Below the pieces are notes generated by a model. That model saw only the letters and a program-made list of their open reading frames with translations, had not been told where the DNA came from and did not search any database. DNA of 60,610 nt from Methanoculleus sp. (GTDB taxonomy: Archaea; Halobacteriota; Methanomicrobia; Methanomicrobiales; Methanoculleaceae). Shown piece after piece: positions 33,299 through 42,923 of this stretch; within the stretch, counting starts at the first letter, position 1; every line of letters begins with the position of its first letter. Made by a program: the position numbers and the translations under genes. Where the stretch lies: positions 1 through 60,610 of the forward strand of contig NZ_JAJGBK010000012.1 in the NCBI RefSeq assembly GCF_020696975.1, in the 5' to 3' direction.

Positions 33299-34941
33299 GA
33301 GCGCCACTCCAGCAGTCCAGATAAGGAGAGGGTATTTACGATATCGTCCGGGGCGCACCAGCCACGGCGCGCCAGCATGATGCCGTTCTTCATATTTGCG
33401 AACTCACCGGTGCGGTGGGCATCGGTCCCTGCAGCCAGTCTCACTCCCTTCTTCTTCGCATGCCAGATATAAATATCCTCAAGATCGAGCCGGTGAGGAG
33501 ACGAGTTGATCTCAAGCGCGGTCCCCGTCTCCGCTGCATGGGCCACAACGCGGGGAAGGTCGACCGCGTAGGGCGGTCTCCGCCCGAGAAGGCGCCCGGT
33601 GGGGTGGCCGATGATATCGACGTGCTCGTTCTCCATCGCAGTGAGGATCCGCCGGGTCACGACGTCCTGGTCCTGGCCGAACCCCGAGTGGACACTTGCG
33701 ATCACCAGGTCAAGGTCGGCAAGAATCCTGTTCGGATACCCGAGCGTGCCGTCGCTTCTGATGTCCACTTCGCTCCCGGCGAGGAGCTGGCAGGTGTGCC
33801 GCCGGTTGGTCCTCTCGATCGCGCTCTGCTGCTTTGCGAGGGCCTCCGGGCTCACTCGCGAAGAGTGGTCGGTGATGACGATATACTCGTAACCCCGGGC
33901 GTCTCCCGCCTCTGCCACATCCTCAAGCGACTGGCGGCCGTCGCTTGCGGTGGTGTGGGCATGGAGGTCTCCCCGCACGTCGCCGAGATCGACGAGGTCC
34001 GGGAGGGCGTGCCGGCGGGCAAGTTCGATCTCGCCCCGGTTCTCGCGCAGTTCCGGCGGGATGGCCGCCATCCCAAGGAACGAGAAGACCTCTTCTTCGC
34101 TCCTGAACGTATGGAGCCGGCCGCTTGATGCATCCACAAGGCCGTCGGGCGTGAGCCGGTAGCCCTCCGCGAGCGCCACCTCCCCGAGCCTCTCCAGGAA
34201 CCCGGCCGACCCGGTGGCGCAGAGGAGCGCGGTGCCGCACCGGGCAGGATCGGTGAACCGGACGTTTGCGCGTGTCCCATCGGTTACGGCGGCGAGACGA
34301 TCCGCGAGGGCGGCCTGATCGGCGGTCGTGACGATCTCGATCTCGCCGACCGTGGCGGCACCCCGGCGGTAACTTCCGGCAACTGTGTACTGTCCGTCCG
34401 GGAGGAGCGTCGCGACCTTCGCGAGCACCGCCTCGGCCTGCGGCCGGGTCATCCGATCCGGCATCCGGCGGAACTGCTGGATCCCTTTTGCGATCGTCCC
34501 CTCCTTCTTTGCCCCAAAGCCGGGGAGCTTCCGGAGCCGACGTCCCTTCACTGCCTGCTCCAGATCGTCGAGGGTCAGGACGCCGAGCCTCTTCCAGAGA
34601 AGGTGCAGGGTCCGGGGCCCAACCCCTGAAACATCGAGGAGTGCGATGAGCGAGCCGGGGATGGCGGCCTGCAGGTCGTTGAGTTCTGCAAAGGACCCGG
34701 TCCTGGCGATCTCCCGGATCTGCCCGGCTATTCGGTTGCCGATACCCGGGATACGGGTGAGTTCCTCCTCGTCGAGTCCGGCAACCGGGAGGGTGAGCCG
34801 CTCGACCTGCCGCGCCGCCCGCTCGTAGGCCTGGACCTTATGCCGGTCTTCTCCTGCGATCTCGAGCAGGCGAGCCATGAACGCGAGCCGTTCGGCAACA
34901 TCCCTGTTTGTGATCTCTTTCTGGCTCATCATCGTCGTCAT
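33295..34941 (-). CDS. polX: PolX-family DNA polymerase/PHP protein with degenerate polymerase site
   Basis: A 548-residue protein with N-terminal helix-hairpin-helix motifs (TRIPGIGNR, LDVSGVGPR, LRKLPGFGAKK), a Pol-beta nucleotidyltransferase core and a C-terminal PHP phosphoesterase (from about 322). The core has GSYRRG, but the metal-binding DxD reads GEIEIV (about 199-204) and the third Asp position reads ANVR (about 225-228). The core is also shortened. PHP motifs are intact: DLHAH, ITDHS, SEVDI, SVHS, GHPTGR and GTDAH. Polymerase activity is therefore doubtful, while 3'-5' exonuclease or AP-site activity is plausible. The start choice (34941 or 34932) is uncertain. Confidence 0.83.
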   Translation of the reverse strand: MTTMMSQKEITNRDVAERLAFMARLLEIAGEDRHKVQAYERAARQVERLTLPVAGLDEEELTRIPGIGNRIAGQIREIARTGSFAELNDLQAAIPGSLIALLDVSGVGPRTLHLLWKRLGVLTLDDLEQAVKGRRLRKLPGFGAKKEGTIAKGIQQFRRMPDRMTRPQAEAVLAKVATLLPDGQYTVAGSYRRGAATVGEIEIVTTADQAALADRLAAVTDGTRANVRFTDPARCGTALLCATGSAGFLERLGEVALAEGYRLTPDGLVDASSGRLHTFRSEEEVFSFLGMAAIPPELRENRGEIELARRHALPDLVDLGDVRGDLHAHTTASDGRQSLEDVAEAGDARGYEYIVITDHSSRVSPEALAKQQSAIERTNRRHTCQLLAGSEVDIRSDGTLGYPNRILADLDLVIASVHSGFGQDQDVVTRRILTAMENEHVDIIGHPTGRLLGRRPPYAVDLPRVVAHAAETGTALEINSSPHRLDLEDIYIWHAKKKGVRLAAGTDAHRTGEFANMKNGIMLARRGWCAPDDIVNTLSLSGLLEWRS

Positions 34942-35030
34942 CCCCGGTAGTGAATTCAGCGTTGCCGGCGCCCCGATCCCTATGGCACCATACAAATCCA
35001 TAAACTGCCATACGATAAAAAGAATGTAGC

Positions 35031-35663
35031 ATGCTCCCCTCCGCATTCGAGGATTATCTTGAAGCAATCCTCATGATCACGGAAGACGGCAGGCGTCCGG
35101 CGACGCTCGCGGAGATAGCGGCCGCCCTCGGTACCGGGGCAGAAGTCGCCCGGACGACCATCGCCGCGCTCGCAGAGGAAGGATATCTGGAGCACGTCTC
35201 CGGCGATGCCGTCAGGCTGACCACGAAAGGGTCCGCGGTGGCGTCGCGGGTGGCGCGGAAACACCGCGTCCTGCAGTGTTTTTTGACGGAGATGCTCGGC
35301 GTCGATGCGGACGCGGCGAGCAAGGAGGCCTGTACCCTCGAGCACGGCATCTCCGACGAGACCATCGATCGGCTCTCCTCGTACATGGACGGCGCAGAGC
35401 CCGCGCGGGGACGTATGGGGCGGTGCTGCGGCCGAAACGCCTGCACGCTGCTCGACTGCAAGGAAGGCGACACTGTCCGGGTGGCGATGATACGGGGACC
35501 GCGGCGGAACCGCAGGCTGGTCGACCTCGGTATCTTCCCCGGTGAGGTCGTGCAGATCCGGCGGAAGCTCCCGAACAAATCGGTCGTCGTCAGGGCGAAA
35601 GGGTGCGATATCGGCATCAGCCCCGAGATCGCGGCATCTATTGTCGTGGAGTCGTGTCCATGA
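35031..35663 (+). CDS. DtxR-family metal-dependent regulator fused to FeoA domain
   Basis: A 210-residue protein. An N-terminal winged helix (about residues 1-65, FEDYLEAILMI typical of DtxR/MntR) and metal-binding dimerisation region (about 66-125) are followed by a FeoA/SH3-like domain (about 135-208). A cysteine-rich hinge RCCGRNACTLLDC lies between. It overlaps feoB by ATGA, so it is co-translated and probably represses the iron-uptake operon when Fe(II) is plentiful. The promoter region contains gataaaaag just before the ATG. Confidence 0.87.
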   Translation: MLPSAFEDYLEAILMITEDGRRPATLAEIAAALGTGAEVARTTIAALAEEGYLEHVSGDAVRLTTKGSAVASRVARKHRVLQCFLTEMLGVDADAASKEACTLEHGISDETIDRLSSYMDGAEPARGRMGRCCGRNACTLLDCKEGDTVRVAMIRGPRRNRRLVDLGIFPGEVVQIRRKLPNKSVVVRAKGCDIGISPEIAASIVVESCP

Positions 35664-37510
35664 GGTTTGCGCTGGTCGGCAACCCCAGCGTGGGCAAATC
35701 CCTGATCTTCAACCAGCTCACCGGCCTCGGGGTGGAGGTGAGCAACTACCCCGGGACCACCGTCGAGCTGCAGCGGGGCAACACCTGCTTTCAGCGCGAG
35801 ATGGTCGAACTCGTGGACCTGCCCGGTGTCTACTCGCTGGATGGAGAATCCGACGAAGAGACACTGGTCCGCGAGTTCCTGGAGCAGCAGGACACCGATG
35901 CGGTCATCGTGGTGACCAACGTCACCCGTCTTGAGCGCAACCTCTACCTCCTCCTCCAGGTGGCGGAATACGGGATCCCGATGGTCGTCGTCCTGAACAT
36001 GGCCGACGAGGCCGTGAAACAAGGGCTTGAGATCGATCCCGGCCCGATCCGCGACCTCCTCGGCGTGGATGTGATCCTGACTGCCGCCGCACAGGGAAAG
36101 AACATCGACCGGATCATACCGGCGGCCCTTGCCGCAACCCGGCCGGCGAAGGTGGAGATCCCGTACGACCACCATATCGAGGCGGCCGTCCGGAGCCTCG
36201 GCAAGATGTACGGGGCCGACCGGATGAAGAGCATCCAGGCGCTCCAGGGGATCGGCGAGAGCCCGGAACTCCTTGAGGCAGCACGAACGATCGCCGACGA
36301 GATCGAGTCCCGGCACCGGATGACGGCCGCCCAGATCATTGCGGCCAACCGGCACAACTTCGCCCACCGGATTGCCGACCTCACCCTCAAGGAAGACGTG
36401 ATGGTTCCCCGTTCCGACCTTGACGGCATCCTGACGCGGGTCTTCCCGGGCATCCCCATCCTCCTCGGGATCCTGGTGGGGATGCTCCTCCTGGTCTTTA
36501 TTGTGGGGACGTTCCTTGAGGAGATGATCGTCGAACTCTTCGACGTCTTTGCGGTGCAGCCGTTCCTCGCGCTGGGGCTCCCGCCGCTCGCCGAAGAACT
36601 GGGGATATCCATACTGCTCGCGCTCCAGGCGGGATTCGGGATTGCGTTCCCGTATGTCCTCCTCTTCTACATCGTCATCTCCGTCCTCGAGGACTCCGGG
36701 TACATGACCCGGGCGGCGTTCCTCGCCGACAACGCGATGCACCGGGTCGGGATGCACGGCGGGGCGGTCATCCCCCTCACCCTGGCGTTCGGGTGCAACG
36801 TGCCGGCCATCATGAGCGTACGGCTCCTGCACTCCCGGCGCGAGCGTATCATCGCCTCGTTCCTGGTGACGATGGTCCCCTGCTCGGCCCGGACCGTCAT
36901 CATCGCCGGGATTGTGGCGGGCTTCGTCGGGCTCGGGGCGGCGTTCAGCGTCTACGCGATCGTCTTTGGCCTGATCCTCGTGACGGGGCTCTTCCTCTCA
37001 CGCGTGGCGCCCGGAGAGCGCTTCGGCATGATCATGGAGATGGTCCCGCTCCGCCGGCCGGACCCGCGACTGGTGATGAGGAAAGCCTGGTCGCGCCTCT
37101 CCGAGTTCCTCTTCATAGCGATGCCCCTCCTCCTCGTGGGGAGCGTCGTCCTCGGACTGCTCGGGTTCTTCGGCATCATGACGATCTTTGAGGAGATCGT
37201 GGAGCCCTACACCATGGCCCTCCTCGGCCTTCCCGGCTACTCGGCGACGGCGCTTATCTTCGGGATCTTAAGGAAAGAGATGGCGTTTGAGACCCTCGCC
37301 ATCCTTGCGGGCACTGCAGACCTCGGTGCGGTCCTCTCGTCCCTCCAGCTCTACATCTTTGCGGTCGTGACCGTCCTCTTCGTCCCCTGCCTTGCGACGA
37401 TCACGGTCCTCCTGCGTGAGGTCGGCTCACGGATCACGCTCGCGATCACGCTCTACACTGTCGCTCTTGGTCTCCTTGTCGGGGCCCTTCTCTTCTATAT
37501 CCTGGGATAG
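35660..37510 (+). CDS. feoB: Ferrous iron transporter FeoB
   Basis: A 616-residue membrane GTPase importing Fe(II). The N-terminal G domain has GNPSVGKS (G1), DLPGVYSL (G3) and NMAD (G4). The C-terminal part has about 8-11 hydrophobic segments, including the gate-like stretches around [11 protein letters not shown] and [10 protein letters not shown] with the conserved cysteines. The ATG at 35660 overlaps the regulator stop. A short separate FeoA gene is absent; the FeoA-like domain is in the regulator. Confidence 0.95.
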   Translation: MRFALVGNPSVGKSLIFNQLTGLGVEVSNYPGTTVELQRGNTCFQREMVELVDLPGVYSLDGESDEETLVREFLEQQDTDAVIVVTNVTRLERNLYLLLQVAEYGIPMVVVLNMADEAVKQGLEIDPGPIRDLLGVDVILTAAAQGKNIDRIIPAALAATRPAKVEIPYDHHIEAAVRSLGKMYGADRMKSIQALQGIGESPELLEAARTIADEIESRHRMTAAQIIAANRHNFAHRIADLTLKEDVMVPRSDLDGILTRVFPGIPILLGILVGMLLLVFIVGTFLEEMIVELFDVFAVQPFLALGLPPLAEELGISILLALQAGFGIAFPYVLLFYIVISVLEDSGYMTRAAFLADNAMHRVGMHGGAVIPLTLAFGCNVPAIMSVRLLHSRRERIIASFLVTMVPCSARTVIIAGIVAGFVGLGAAFSVYAIVFGLILVTGLFLSRVAPGERFGMIMEMVPLRRPDPRLVMRKAWSRLSEFLFIAMPLLLVGSVVLGLLGFFGIMTIFEEIVEPYTMALLGLPGYSATALIFGILRKEMAFETLAILAGTADLGAVLSSLQLYIFAVVTVLFVPCLATITVLLREVGSRITLAITLYTVALGLLVGALLFYILG

Positions 37511-37619
37511 GCCCCCACCCCCCCGATCCGTTACCTCTACGATGCAGGAGCGCCGACAGTTGAGGGATGACGATGAACCTTCTGCGATGCTCTGCACACC
37601 CCCAGGGAGTGAGCCGGTC

Positions 37620-38372
37620 ATGCTGACGTTCGTGGGCCTCGGGCTTTACGACCTCGGGGACATCTCCGTCAAAGGGCTCGACTGTGTCCGGAACGCCGAT
37701 GCCGTCTACCTCGAGGGGTACACGTCGCGGCTGATGGGAACAGACGTTCCGGCAATGGAGGCGTTCTTCGGCAAAGAGGTCCGGGTGCTCGCGCGAGAGG
37801 ACGTCGAACAGGACCCCCACGAGATCATCGAGCGTGCGACGAGCGGCCGGGTGGCGTTCCTGACCGGGGGGGACCCCATGGTCTCGACGACGCATGCCGA
37901 CCTCCGGATGCGGGCGGCCGCTGCCGGGGTTGAGACCTCTATCATCCACGCCTCGTCCATATCGAGCGCGGTCTCGGGCCTCTCTGGTCTGCAGAACTAC
38001 CGGTTCGGGAAATCCTGCTCGGTGCCGTTCCCCGCAAAGGGATGGTTCCCGACGGCCCCCGTCGAGACGGTTGCGGCAAACCTTGCTCTCTCCCTTCATA
38101 CACTTGTCTACCTCGATATTCAGAAGGACCGCTACATGCGCATCCCGGAGGCGATTGCCATCCTTGAGGAGATGGCGGAGAAGCGCGGGATCGAGCCGCC
38201 CGCCCTCTATGTGGGGATCGCCAGGGCGGGGTCGGAGAGCCCCGTGGTCAGGGCCGGGACCGGTGCGAGGCTCAAGGAGACCGATTTCGGGCCGCCGCTC
38301 CATATTCTCGTCGTCCCGGCGGATCTCCACCCCATGGAACGCGAGTACCTGGAGGTCTTTGCCGGCCTATGA
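37620..38372 (+). CDS. dphB: Diphthine synthase
   Basis: A 250-residue SAM-dependent methyltransferase that trimethylates the modified histidine of elongation factor aEF2 in diphthamide synthesis. It begins [16 protein letters not shown], with [15 protein letters not shown] and SIISxxSGLxxYRFGK-like regions typical of DphB. GGGAGTGA precedes the ATG by 8 nt. A longer in-frame reading runs back into feoB and was rejected. It overlaps the DUF357 gene by 4 nt. Confidence 0.95.
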   Translation: MLTFVGLGLYDLGDISVKGLDCVRNADAVYLEGYTSRLMGTDVPAMEAFFGKEVRVLAREDVEQDPHEIIERATSGRVAFLTGGDPMVSTTHADLRMRAAAAGVETSIIHASSISSAVSGLSGLQNYRFGKSCSVPFPAKGWFPTAPVETVAANLALSLHTLVYLDIQKDRYMRIPEAIAILEEMAEKRGIEPPALYVGIARAGSESPVVRAGTGARLKETDFGPPLHILVVPADLHPMEREYLEVFAGL

Positions 38373-38938
38373 GCCTTCTGGAGTACGGGGCGCTCTTTTC
38401 AGAGGCGCTCTCGGGGACCCGGACCGTCGTCCCGGAGGGGACTCTCCTCTCCCGGTTGGCGGGGGAGGTGGTCGAGATGGCCGGGGCGTATTTGAGCGAC
38501 GGGACGACGTTTCTTCGGACGGGCGACCCGGTGAACGCGCTCGCCGCCTTTGCCTACGGGCTCGGCTGGCTTGACGCAGGCGGCAGCCTCGGACTCTTTG
38601 AGCCGTCCCCCGCCCACCCGCCGGCAGGGGTGGAGGCGTGCATACCGGACTCGCAAAGCGCCCACCTGCACGAGAAGACCCACCGCTACCGCCGGATGCT
38701 CAACGATGCTCTCCTGGTGGTCGAGGCGGGCCCGGACGAGGCGAGCCCGCTTCATGCGGGGGCGGAGGCGTTCCGCTCGGCGGCAGAGTCCTGGTATACG
38801 GAGGGAGTGGAGCGCCTTGAGGCCGGCGATCTTCCAGGGGCGCTTGCCCGGTTCAGCTACGGGTATGCCTGGCTTGATGCCGGCATCCGCGCGGGGCTTT
38901 TCAGAATAACCGGTGAGCGGGGTCTTTTCACCGTCTAA
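38369..38938 (+). CDS. DUF357-domain protein (internal duplication)
   Basis: A 189-residue helical protein. It contains two copies of the same motif: [18 protein letters not shown] near residue 65 and [18 protein letters not shown] near 165. Each is preceded by a long helix with Y...G...L..GD...AL. The pattern matches DUF357, a TPR-like archaeal family of unknown function. It is coupled to dphB by a 4-nt overlap (ATGA). Confidence 0.75.
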   Translation: MSLLEYGALFSEALSGTRTVVPEGTLLSRLAGEVVEMAGAYLSDGTTFLRTGDPVNALAAFAYGLGWLDAGGSLGLFEPSPAHPPAGVEACIPDSQSAHLHEKTHRYRRMLNDALLVVEAGPDEASPLHAGAEAFRSAAESWYTEGVERLEAGDLPGALARFSYGYAWLDAGIRAGLFRITGERGLFTV

Positions 38939-39086
38939 GGGTCCATCCCCCTGCTCGCCATAAAACCATCGTTATATAGTTCCTGGACAATACTTTATTA
39001 ATCCGATTTCGGGCTTTTTCCTCAAGAAATTGCCCGATAATCCGCAACAATCTGCGGATAGCATCCGGTGCCCGGGAGCGTTGAGT

Positions 39087-40127
39087 ATGAAGAGGTCTCA
39101 GTGGAAGTGGCTGCTCGTCTCGATCAGTTTTAGCGTCCTTGTGATGGCCGGGGTCCTCTACTTCACCGTCGATGAGATGACGGTCGAGTATCTCAGCCGC
39201 GTGAGCCCGCTCTATCTGGCCCTTGCTGTCCTCTTCCACATCGTCTCGCTTGTTTTCTGGGCGCTTCGGATCCAGTTGATGTCGGGATCGCTCGGATACC
39301 GGGTGCGGTTCATGCACTGCCTGAACCTGGTGCTCGCGAACATGCTTGTTGCGGCGGTCACCCCGTCCCAGGCGGGTGGCGAGCCAGTCCGGGTCCACGA
39401 ACTCTACCGGGCAAACGTCCCGGTCGGGGACGCCACCGCCGTCGTCGTGATGGAACGGATCCTCGACGGGATTGTCCTTGGGGTGCTTGGAGCCATCTCG
39501 ATGCTCTTCCTCGGACGGTACTGGAGCAACCTTACCTCCGGGTTCAGCGGTCTGAGTTTCATCATGTACGCCGCCTGGATCTCCGTCATGCTCTTCGTGC
39601 TGGTCTTCGTCTACTCGGTGAAGAACCCGGACCTCCTCAAAAGGGCCCTCAAATGGATATCACGATGGATCGACCGGCGCTGGCATTTGAAACGGCTCGA
39701 GAGCCTGCTTGATACGATCGATCGGGAGGTGGACAACTTCAATGCGGGGCTTGTCAAGTTCGTGAACCATGGAAAGAGCGGTCTTGTCTGGGGTTTTATC
39801 TTCACGCTGCTCTTCTGGCTCTCGGAGTTCGCCATCGCATCGCTGCTCCTGGTGGGCCTCGGCCAGTCGCCGTACGTCATCGAGTCGTTTGTTGTCCAGC
39901 TCGTCATCGCCATCATCATGATGATCCCCCTCACCCCCGGCGGCTCGGGGGTTGCTGAGCTCGGCGCCACGTCGCTCTACAGCCTCTTTGTCCCGTCGTC
40001 GATCGTGGGCGTCTTTGTCCTCCTCTGGCGGCTGATCCTCTACTATCTCAACATTCTCCTCGGCCTGCTCTCGAGTCTCGTCATTGTGCGGCGCGAGTTT
40101 CTCGCCCGCGCAAAAAAACAGCGGTGA
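39087..40127 (+). CDS. Flippase-like membrane protein (UPF0104/AglD C-terminal type)
   Basis: A 346-residue protein with about eight hydrophobic segments. It shows the lysylphosphatidylglycerol synthase TM-region/UPF0104 signatures TPSQAGGEPVRV (about residue 92) and MIPLTPGGSGVAELG (about 289). The family is proposed to move lipid-linked substrates. The start MKRSQWKWLLV was chosen over an upstream in-frame ATG because the first membrane segment follows at once. An AT-rich promoter region (38970-39005) lies upstream. Nearby cis-prenyltransferases make a glycolipid-carrier role attractive but unproven. Confidence 0.8.
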   Translation: MKRSQWKWLLVSISFSVLVMAGVLYFTVDEMTVEYLSRVSPLYLALAVLFHIVSLVFWALRIQLMSGSLGYRVRFMHCLNLVLANMLVAAVTPSQAGGEPVRVHELYRANVPVGDATAVVVMERILDGIVLGVLGAISMLFLGRYWSNLTSGFSGLSFIMYAAWISVMLFVLVFVYSVKNPDLLKRALKWISRWIDRRWHLKRLESLLDTIDREVDNFNAGLVKFVNHGKSGLVWGFIFTLLFWLSEFAIASLLLVGLGQSPYVIESFVVQLVIAIIMMIPLTPGGSGVAELGATSLYSLFVPSSIVGVFVLLWRLILYYLNILLGLLSSLVIVRREFLARAKKQR

Positions 40128-40136
40128 TTGACCCCA

Positions 40137-40147
40137 AGGTTTAAACC
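40137..40147 (+). promoter_or_regulatory. TATA-like element for leaderless gene at 40171
   Basis: The word ggtttaaacc is centred about 28 nt before the ATG at 40171, and no Shine-Dalgarno sequence separates them. This spacing supports the inner of two possible starts. Confidence 0.4.
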
Positions 40148-40170
40148 CCATGAGCTCATGTCAGGAACAC

Positions 40171-40617
40171 ATGACGGCTCAAAGTTGCAGGGTGCAGGGC
40201 GTCTTCATGTCGGTGAGCGAGATGGGAGCAGCACCGACAGTCGTCCTGGACGCCGGGGGTGACAGCACAATCCCCATATATGTCGGGCTCTGGGAGGCGA
40301 TCTCGATCAGCAACGCCCTCAATAGCGAGATGCTCCCCCGGCCGATCACCCACGACCTCATCGTTGAGCTGTTTCGGAACTTTGATATAACCCTCGATGC
40401 CCTGCACATCGATTCCCTGGAGGAGGGGGTCTTCTACGCCAAACTCCTCCTCCGGCAGGGTTCGCGCACCGAGATCATGGACTGCCGGCCGAGCGACGGG
40501 ATAGCTATCGCTCTGCGGTATCGTGCTCCCATCATGATCGAGGATACGGTCGTAGAGTCCGCGGCGGTGAAGAAAGACGACCTCCCGCGGATGGTGGACC
40601 TGAAGGAATATCTCTGA
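40171..40617 (+). CDS. Bifunctional nuclease (BFN) domain protein, DUF151
   Basis: A 148-residue protein of the BFN/DUF151 family. Signatures are IPIYVGLWEAISI, RPITHDLI and CRPSDGIAIALRYRAPI. Family members have been linked to nuclease activity in plants and occur in many bacteria and archaea. No cofactor motif is evident. An ATG seven codons upstream (40150) is possible, but the spacing to the TATA-like element favours 40171. It converges with hisE. Confidence 0.8.
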   Translation: MTAQSCRVQGVFMSVSEMGAAPTVVLDAGGDSTIPIYVGLWEAISISNALNSEMLPRPITHDLIVELFRNFDITLDALHIDSLEEGVFYAKLLLRQGSRTEIMDCRPSDGIAIALRYRAPIMIEDTVVESAAVKKDDLPRMVDLKEYL

Positions 40618-40643
40618 GGCTCCGCCGGGAGAGCCCCTTGCTC

Positions 40644-40937
40644 TTACTTGCGGCGTGCGGCGAGTTCGTCGAGCACGTCCGCCACGTCGGTGCCGGATGC
40701 CTGAAGGGCCACCAGGAAGTGGAAGATGAGATCCGCGGCTTCCGAGACCGTCCTCTCGGGGACCTGGTTCTTGGCGGCCAGGATGAACTCGACCGCCTCC
40801 TCACCGACTTTCTCCAGGGATTTGTCGACCCCTTTCCTGTGGGTCAGGACCGAACTGACGTAACTCTCGGCCGACGGGTGCTCTGCCCGGTCCTGGATGA
40901 CCAGCCAGACTTCTTCAAGAACCTTCCAGTCACGCAT
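40644..40937 (-). CDS. hisE: Phosphoribosyl-ATP pyrophosphatase
   Basis: A 97-residue MazG-like enzyme of histidine synthesis that hydrolyses PR-ATP to PR-AMP. The Glu-rich helix KVGEEAVEFILAAK and the later SEAADLIFHFLVAL carry the Mg ligands (EExxE...D). The start was taken as MRDWKVLEEVW; the full-length frame runs back into the upstream gene. It overlaps the NusA-like gene by 8 nt. No other his genes are in the window. Confidence 0.92.
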   Translation of the reverse strand: MRDWKVLEEVWLVIQDRAEHPSAESYVSSVLTHRKGVDKSLEKVGEEAVEFILAAKNQVPERTVSEAADLIFHFLVALQASGTDVADVLDELAARRK

Positions 40938-41370
40938 GGGTATCCCCCGCCGCGAGCACCTCGCCAAGGTCTGTCTCGAAGTACCGGGAGAGGAGGCACC
41001 GTGCTTTCTCGATGGTGCAGCCGCCTTTCCCGATGGCGATGCCGAGATCACTCTTATTGATGTAGACCGTGAGTCTCCCGTCGTTGTCCTTGTTGATCCC
41101 GACGACGTCGGCCGGTTTAAACACGTTCTTCGCGAATTTTTCGATCTCTGGAGAATATTCGACCATCTCAATACGTTTCCCGAGGACCCGCTGCATCTTG
41201 CGGATGTTGCTTCCTTTCCGACCGATAGCGAGGCCCATATCTCCTTCTTTTATGAGGTATACTATGCGGTCGAACCGTTCATCGATAATGCAGTCCAGCG
41301 CGGTCGCCCGGGTAAGAATTCGCAATTCTTCGATATATCTTCGTTCTTTAAAGCATATTGTTCGTATCAT
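40930..41370 (-). CDS. NusA-like KH-domain RNA-binding protein
   Basis: A 146-residue protein with two KH folds. GXXG loops are AIGRKGSNIRKM (about residue 48) and AIGKGGCTIEKA (about 115). The arrangement is that of archaeal NusA, which lacks the S1 domain. NusA usually sits in the rpoH-rpoB-rpoA operon, so this copy beside hisE may be a second paralogue; that cannot be checked here. The start MIRTICFKERRYIEE was chosen over an upstream reading that lies in the promoter region. Confidence 0.85.
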   Translation of the reverse strand: MIRTICFKERRYIEELRILTRATALDCIIDERFDRIVYLIKEGDMGLAIGRKGSNIRKMQRVLGKRIEMVEYSPEIEKFAKNVFKPADVVGINKDNDGRLTVYINKSDLGIAIGKGGCTIEKARCLLSRYFETDLGEVLAAGDTHA

Positions 41371-41450
41371 TGAAGCAGTCCCCAATGGGAATGATGCGGT
41401 ATGATATAGTCGCTGGGAGAATATATATTGCGTCCCCCTGAACCGGGGGC

Positions 41451-42884
41451 CTAACATTTCTGCAGGATAACCTTTATTGCCGCTCCTTCCTCCGGTTTGC
41501 CCGGAACCCGGTCCGCCGCCCAGACGCGCCCGCCATACCGGGTTACAAGGGTCTTGACGATGTGAAGCCCAAGACCCCTGCTTCCGGGCGTGGTCTTCCC
41601 CTCACGGTTGAAGCGATCGAAGATGTTGGGTTTGAGGTGATCCGGTATGCCGATCCCGGTATCGGCGATGGTGAGCGTCACGATCTCCGCGGTCTCCATG
41701 ACGGATATATCGATCCGCACCTTCATGCCGCCGAACTTGATGCTGTTGCTGATCAGGTTGGATATGACGTGTTCGAGGAGAGGGTTTGCCCAGACCATGT
41801 GGCTCCCCGGCTCGTACCGGATATCGATCCCCGCGTAACGCCGTACCTGGTCATGGATGACGCAGTCGAGATCGACCGGCTCCAGGCGGACCTGGTGCTT
41901 GTTGAGTGTGTTTAAGAGTTCAACGTTCTTGATGACGTTGATCCCCTGCTCGACCGTGTTCTTGACCCTCTGTGCGAGTTCCGCCTCCTCGCCCGAGAGC
42001 CGTTCCCGGAGCATCTCGATGATCGTTGCTGCAACCATGCTGGTGTTGTAGATGTCGGTGCCGAGCAGGTCGAGATAGAGGTTTGAGAACTGGCTGGTCT
42101 CCTGGAGGGTCCGTTCACAGAGGAGGTCCCGGGTGATATCGCGGCTGACGCCGGTGGCTGCCATGATCCTCCCTGCAGGATCGTGCAGGGGGTGGATGGT
42201 GACGTGGAATGACCGCTGGTCCCCGTGCCACAGAAACGTTCGGGTCTCGGATACGACCTCTCCTGCCTCGACGACCCGGCGGGCAGCCCTGACAAGGAAG
42301 TCTGCCTCTTCGGCCGGCAAGAGGGCATGGGGGGTCTTCCCCACGATCTCGTCCGGGTTTACGCCCACGTTCCGGCCCCCGGTCCAGAAGAACTGGGTGA
42401 AGATGCCGTCCTGGCTGAGCGTGAAGATCATATCGGGCAGGGCGTTTGCCAAGATCTGCACCTGTTCTCGCGATGACTCTTCGACCGGTGGCTCTCTGGG
42501 AGTATCCCGGAGCGTCTCGACCGCCCCGATCTGTCGGCCGGCGGCGTCGCGGAGAGGGGCAGCCATACAGACAACCTCTCTGCCGGATACGAGGGTGATG
42601 CGTGATTCGGCGAGCCGGCCTTCACCGTCGTGGGGGAGCAGGCGGTAGTGGTCGCTCCCGGGCTCGCTCTCTGTCAGGATACAGTCCGCCAGTGTGGGGC
42701 GACTCTCACCGAACAACGCCTCCCCATGAGCGTAATTGCCTTTCCCGATGATATCCTCCGGAGAGACCCCGGTGTACTGGACCATGCCATCGTTCCAGAC
42801 GACCACCCGTCCCTCGCAGTCGAGAACAAGTGCCGGCTGCTGGAGGTGGGTGAATATACTCAAGGGTATCTGGCTGTGACTCAT
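41451..42884 (-). CDS. PAS sensor, histidine-kinase-like, lacking phospho-acceptor His
   Basis: A 477-residue soluble protein with two PAS domains (about residues 8-125 and 140-255) and a C-terminal HATPase (about 325-470). N-box NLISNSIKFG, DTGIGIP and GSRGLGLHIV are intact. At the dimerisation helix, where methanogen kinases read LYLDLxGHDINN, this one reads LYLDLLGTDIYN, so His is replaced by Thr (about residue 276). It has no membrane segment and no receiver domain or neighbour. The start at 42884 is uncertain; an ATG at 42923 with AGGTGATG nearby is also possible. Confidence 0.8.
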   Translation of the reverse strand: MSHSQIPLSIFTHLQQPALVLDCEGRVVVWNDGMVQYTGVSPEDIIGKGNYAHGEALFGESRPTLADCILTESEPGSDHYRLLPHDGEGRLAESRITLVSGREVVCMAAPLRDAAGRQIGAVETLRDTPREPPVEESSREQVQILANALPDMIFTLSQDGIFTQFFWTGGRNVGVNPDEIVGKTPHALLPAEEADFLVRAARRVVEAGEVVSETRTFLWHGDQRSFHVTIHPLHDPAGRIMAATGVSRDITRDLLCERTLQETSQFSNLYLDLLGTDIYNTSMVAATIIEMLRERLSGEEAELAQRVKNTVEQGINVIKNVELLNTLNKHQVRLEPVDLDCVIHDQVRRYAGIDIRYEPGSHMVWANPLLEHVISNLISNSIKFGGMKVRIDISVMETAEIVTLTIADTGIGIPDHLKPNIFDRFNREGKTTPGSRGLGLHIVKTLVTRYGGRVWAADRVPGKPEEGAAIKVILQKC

Positions 42885-42923
42885 GGGTTCCCTGATCTTT
42901 TCCTGGTCTATCTTCACACGCAT

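Noticed and set aside
35054-36832. 592-codon open frame on the minus strand
   Set aside because: It is antisense to the DtxR-FeoA and feoB genes; highly charged, His/Asp-rich shadow translation.
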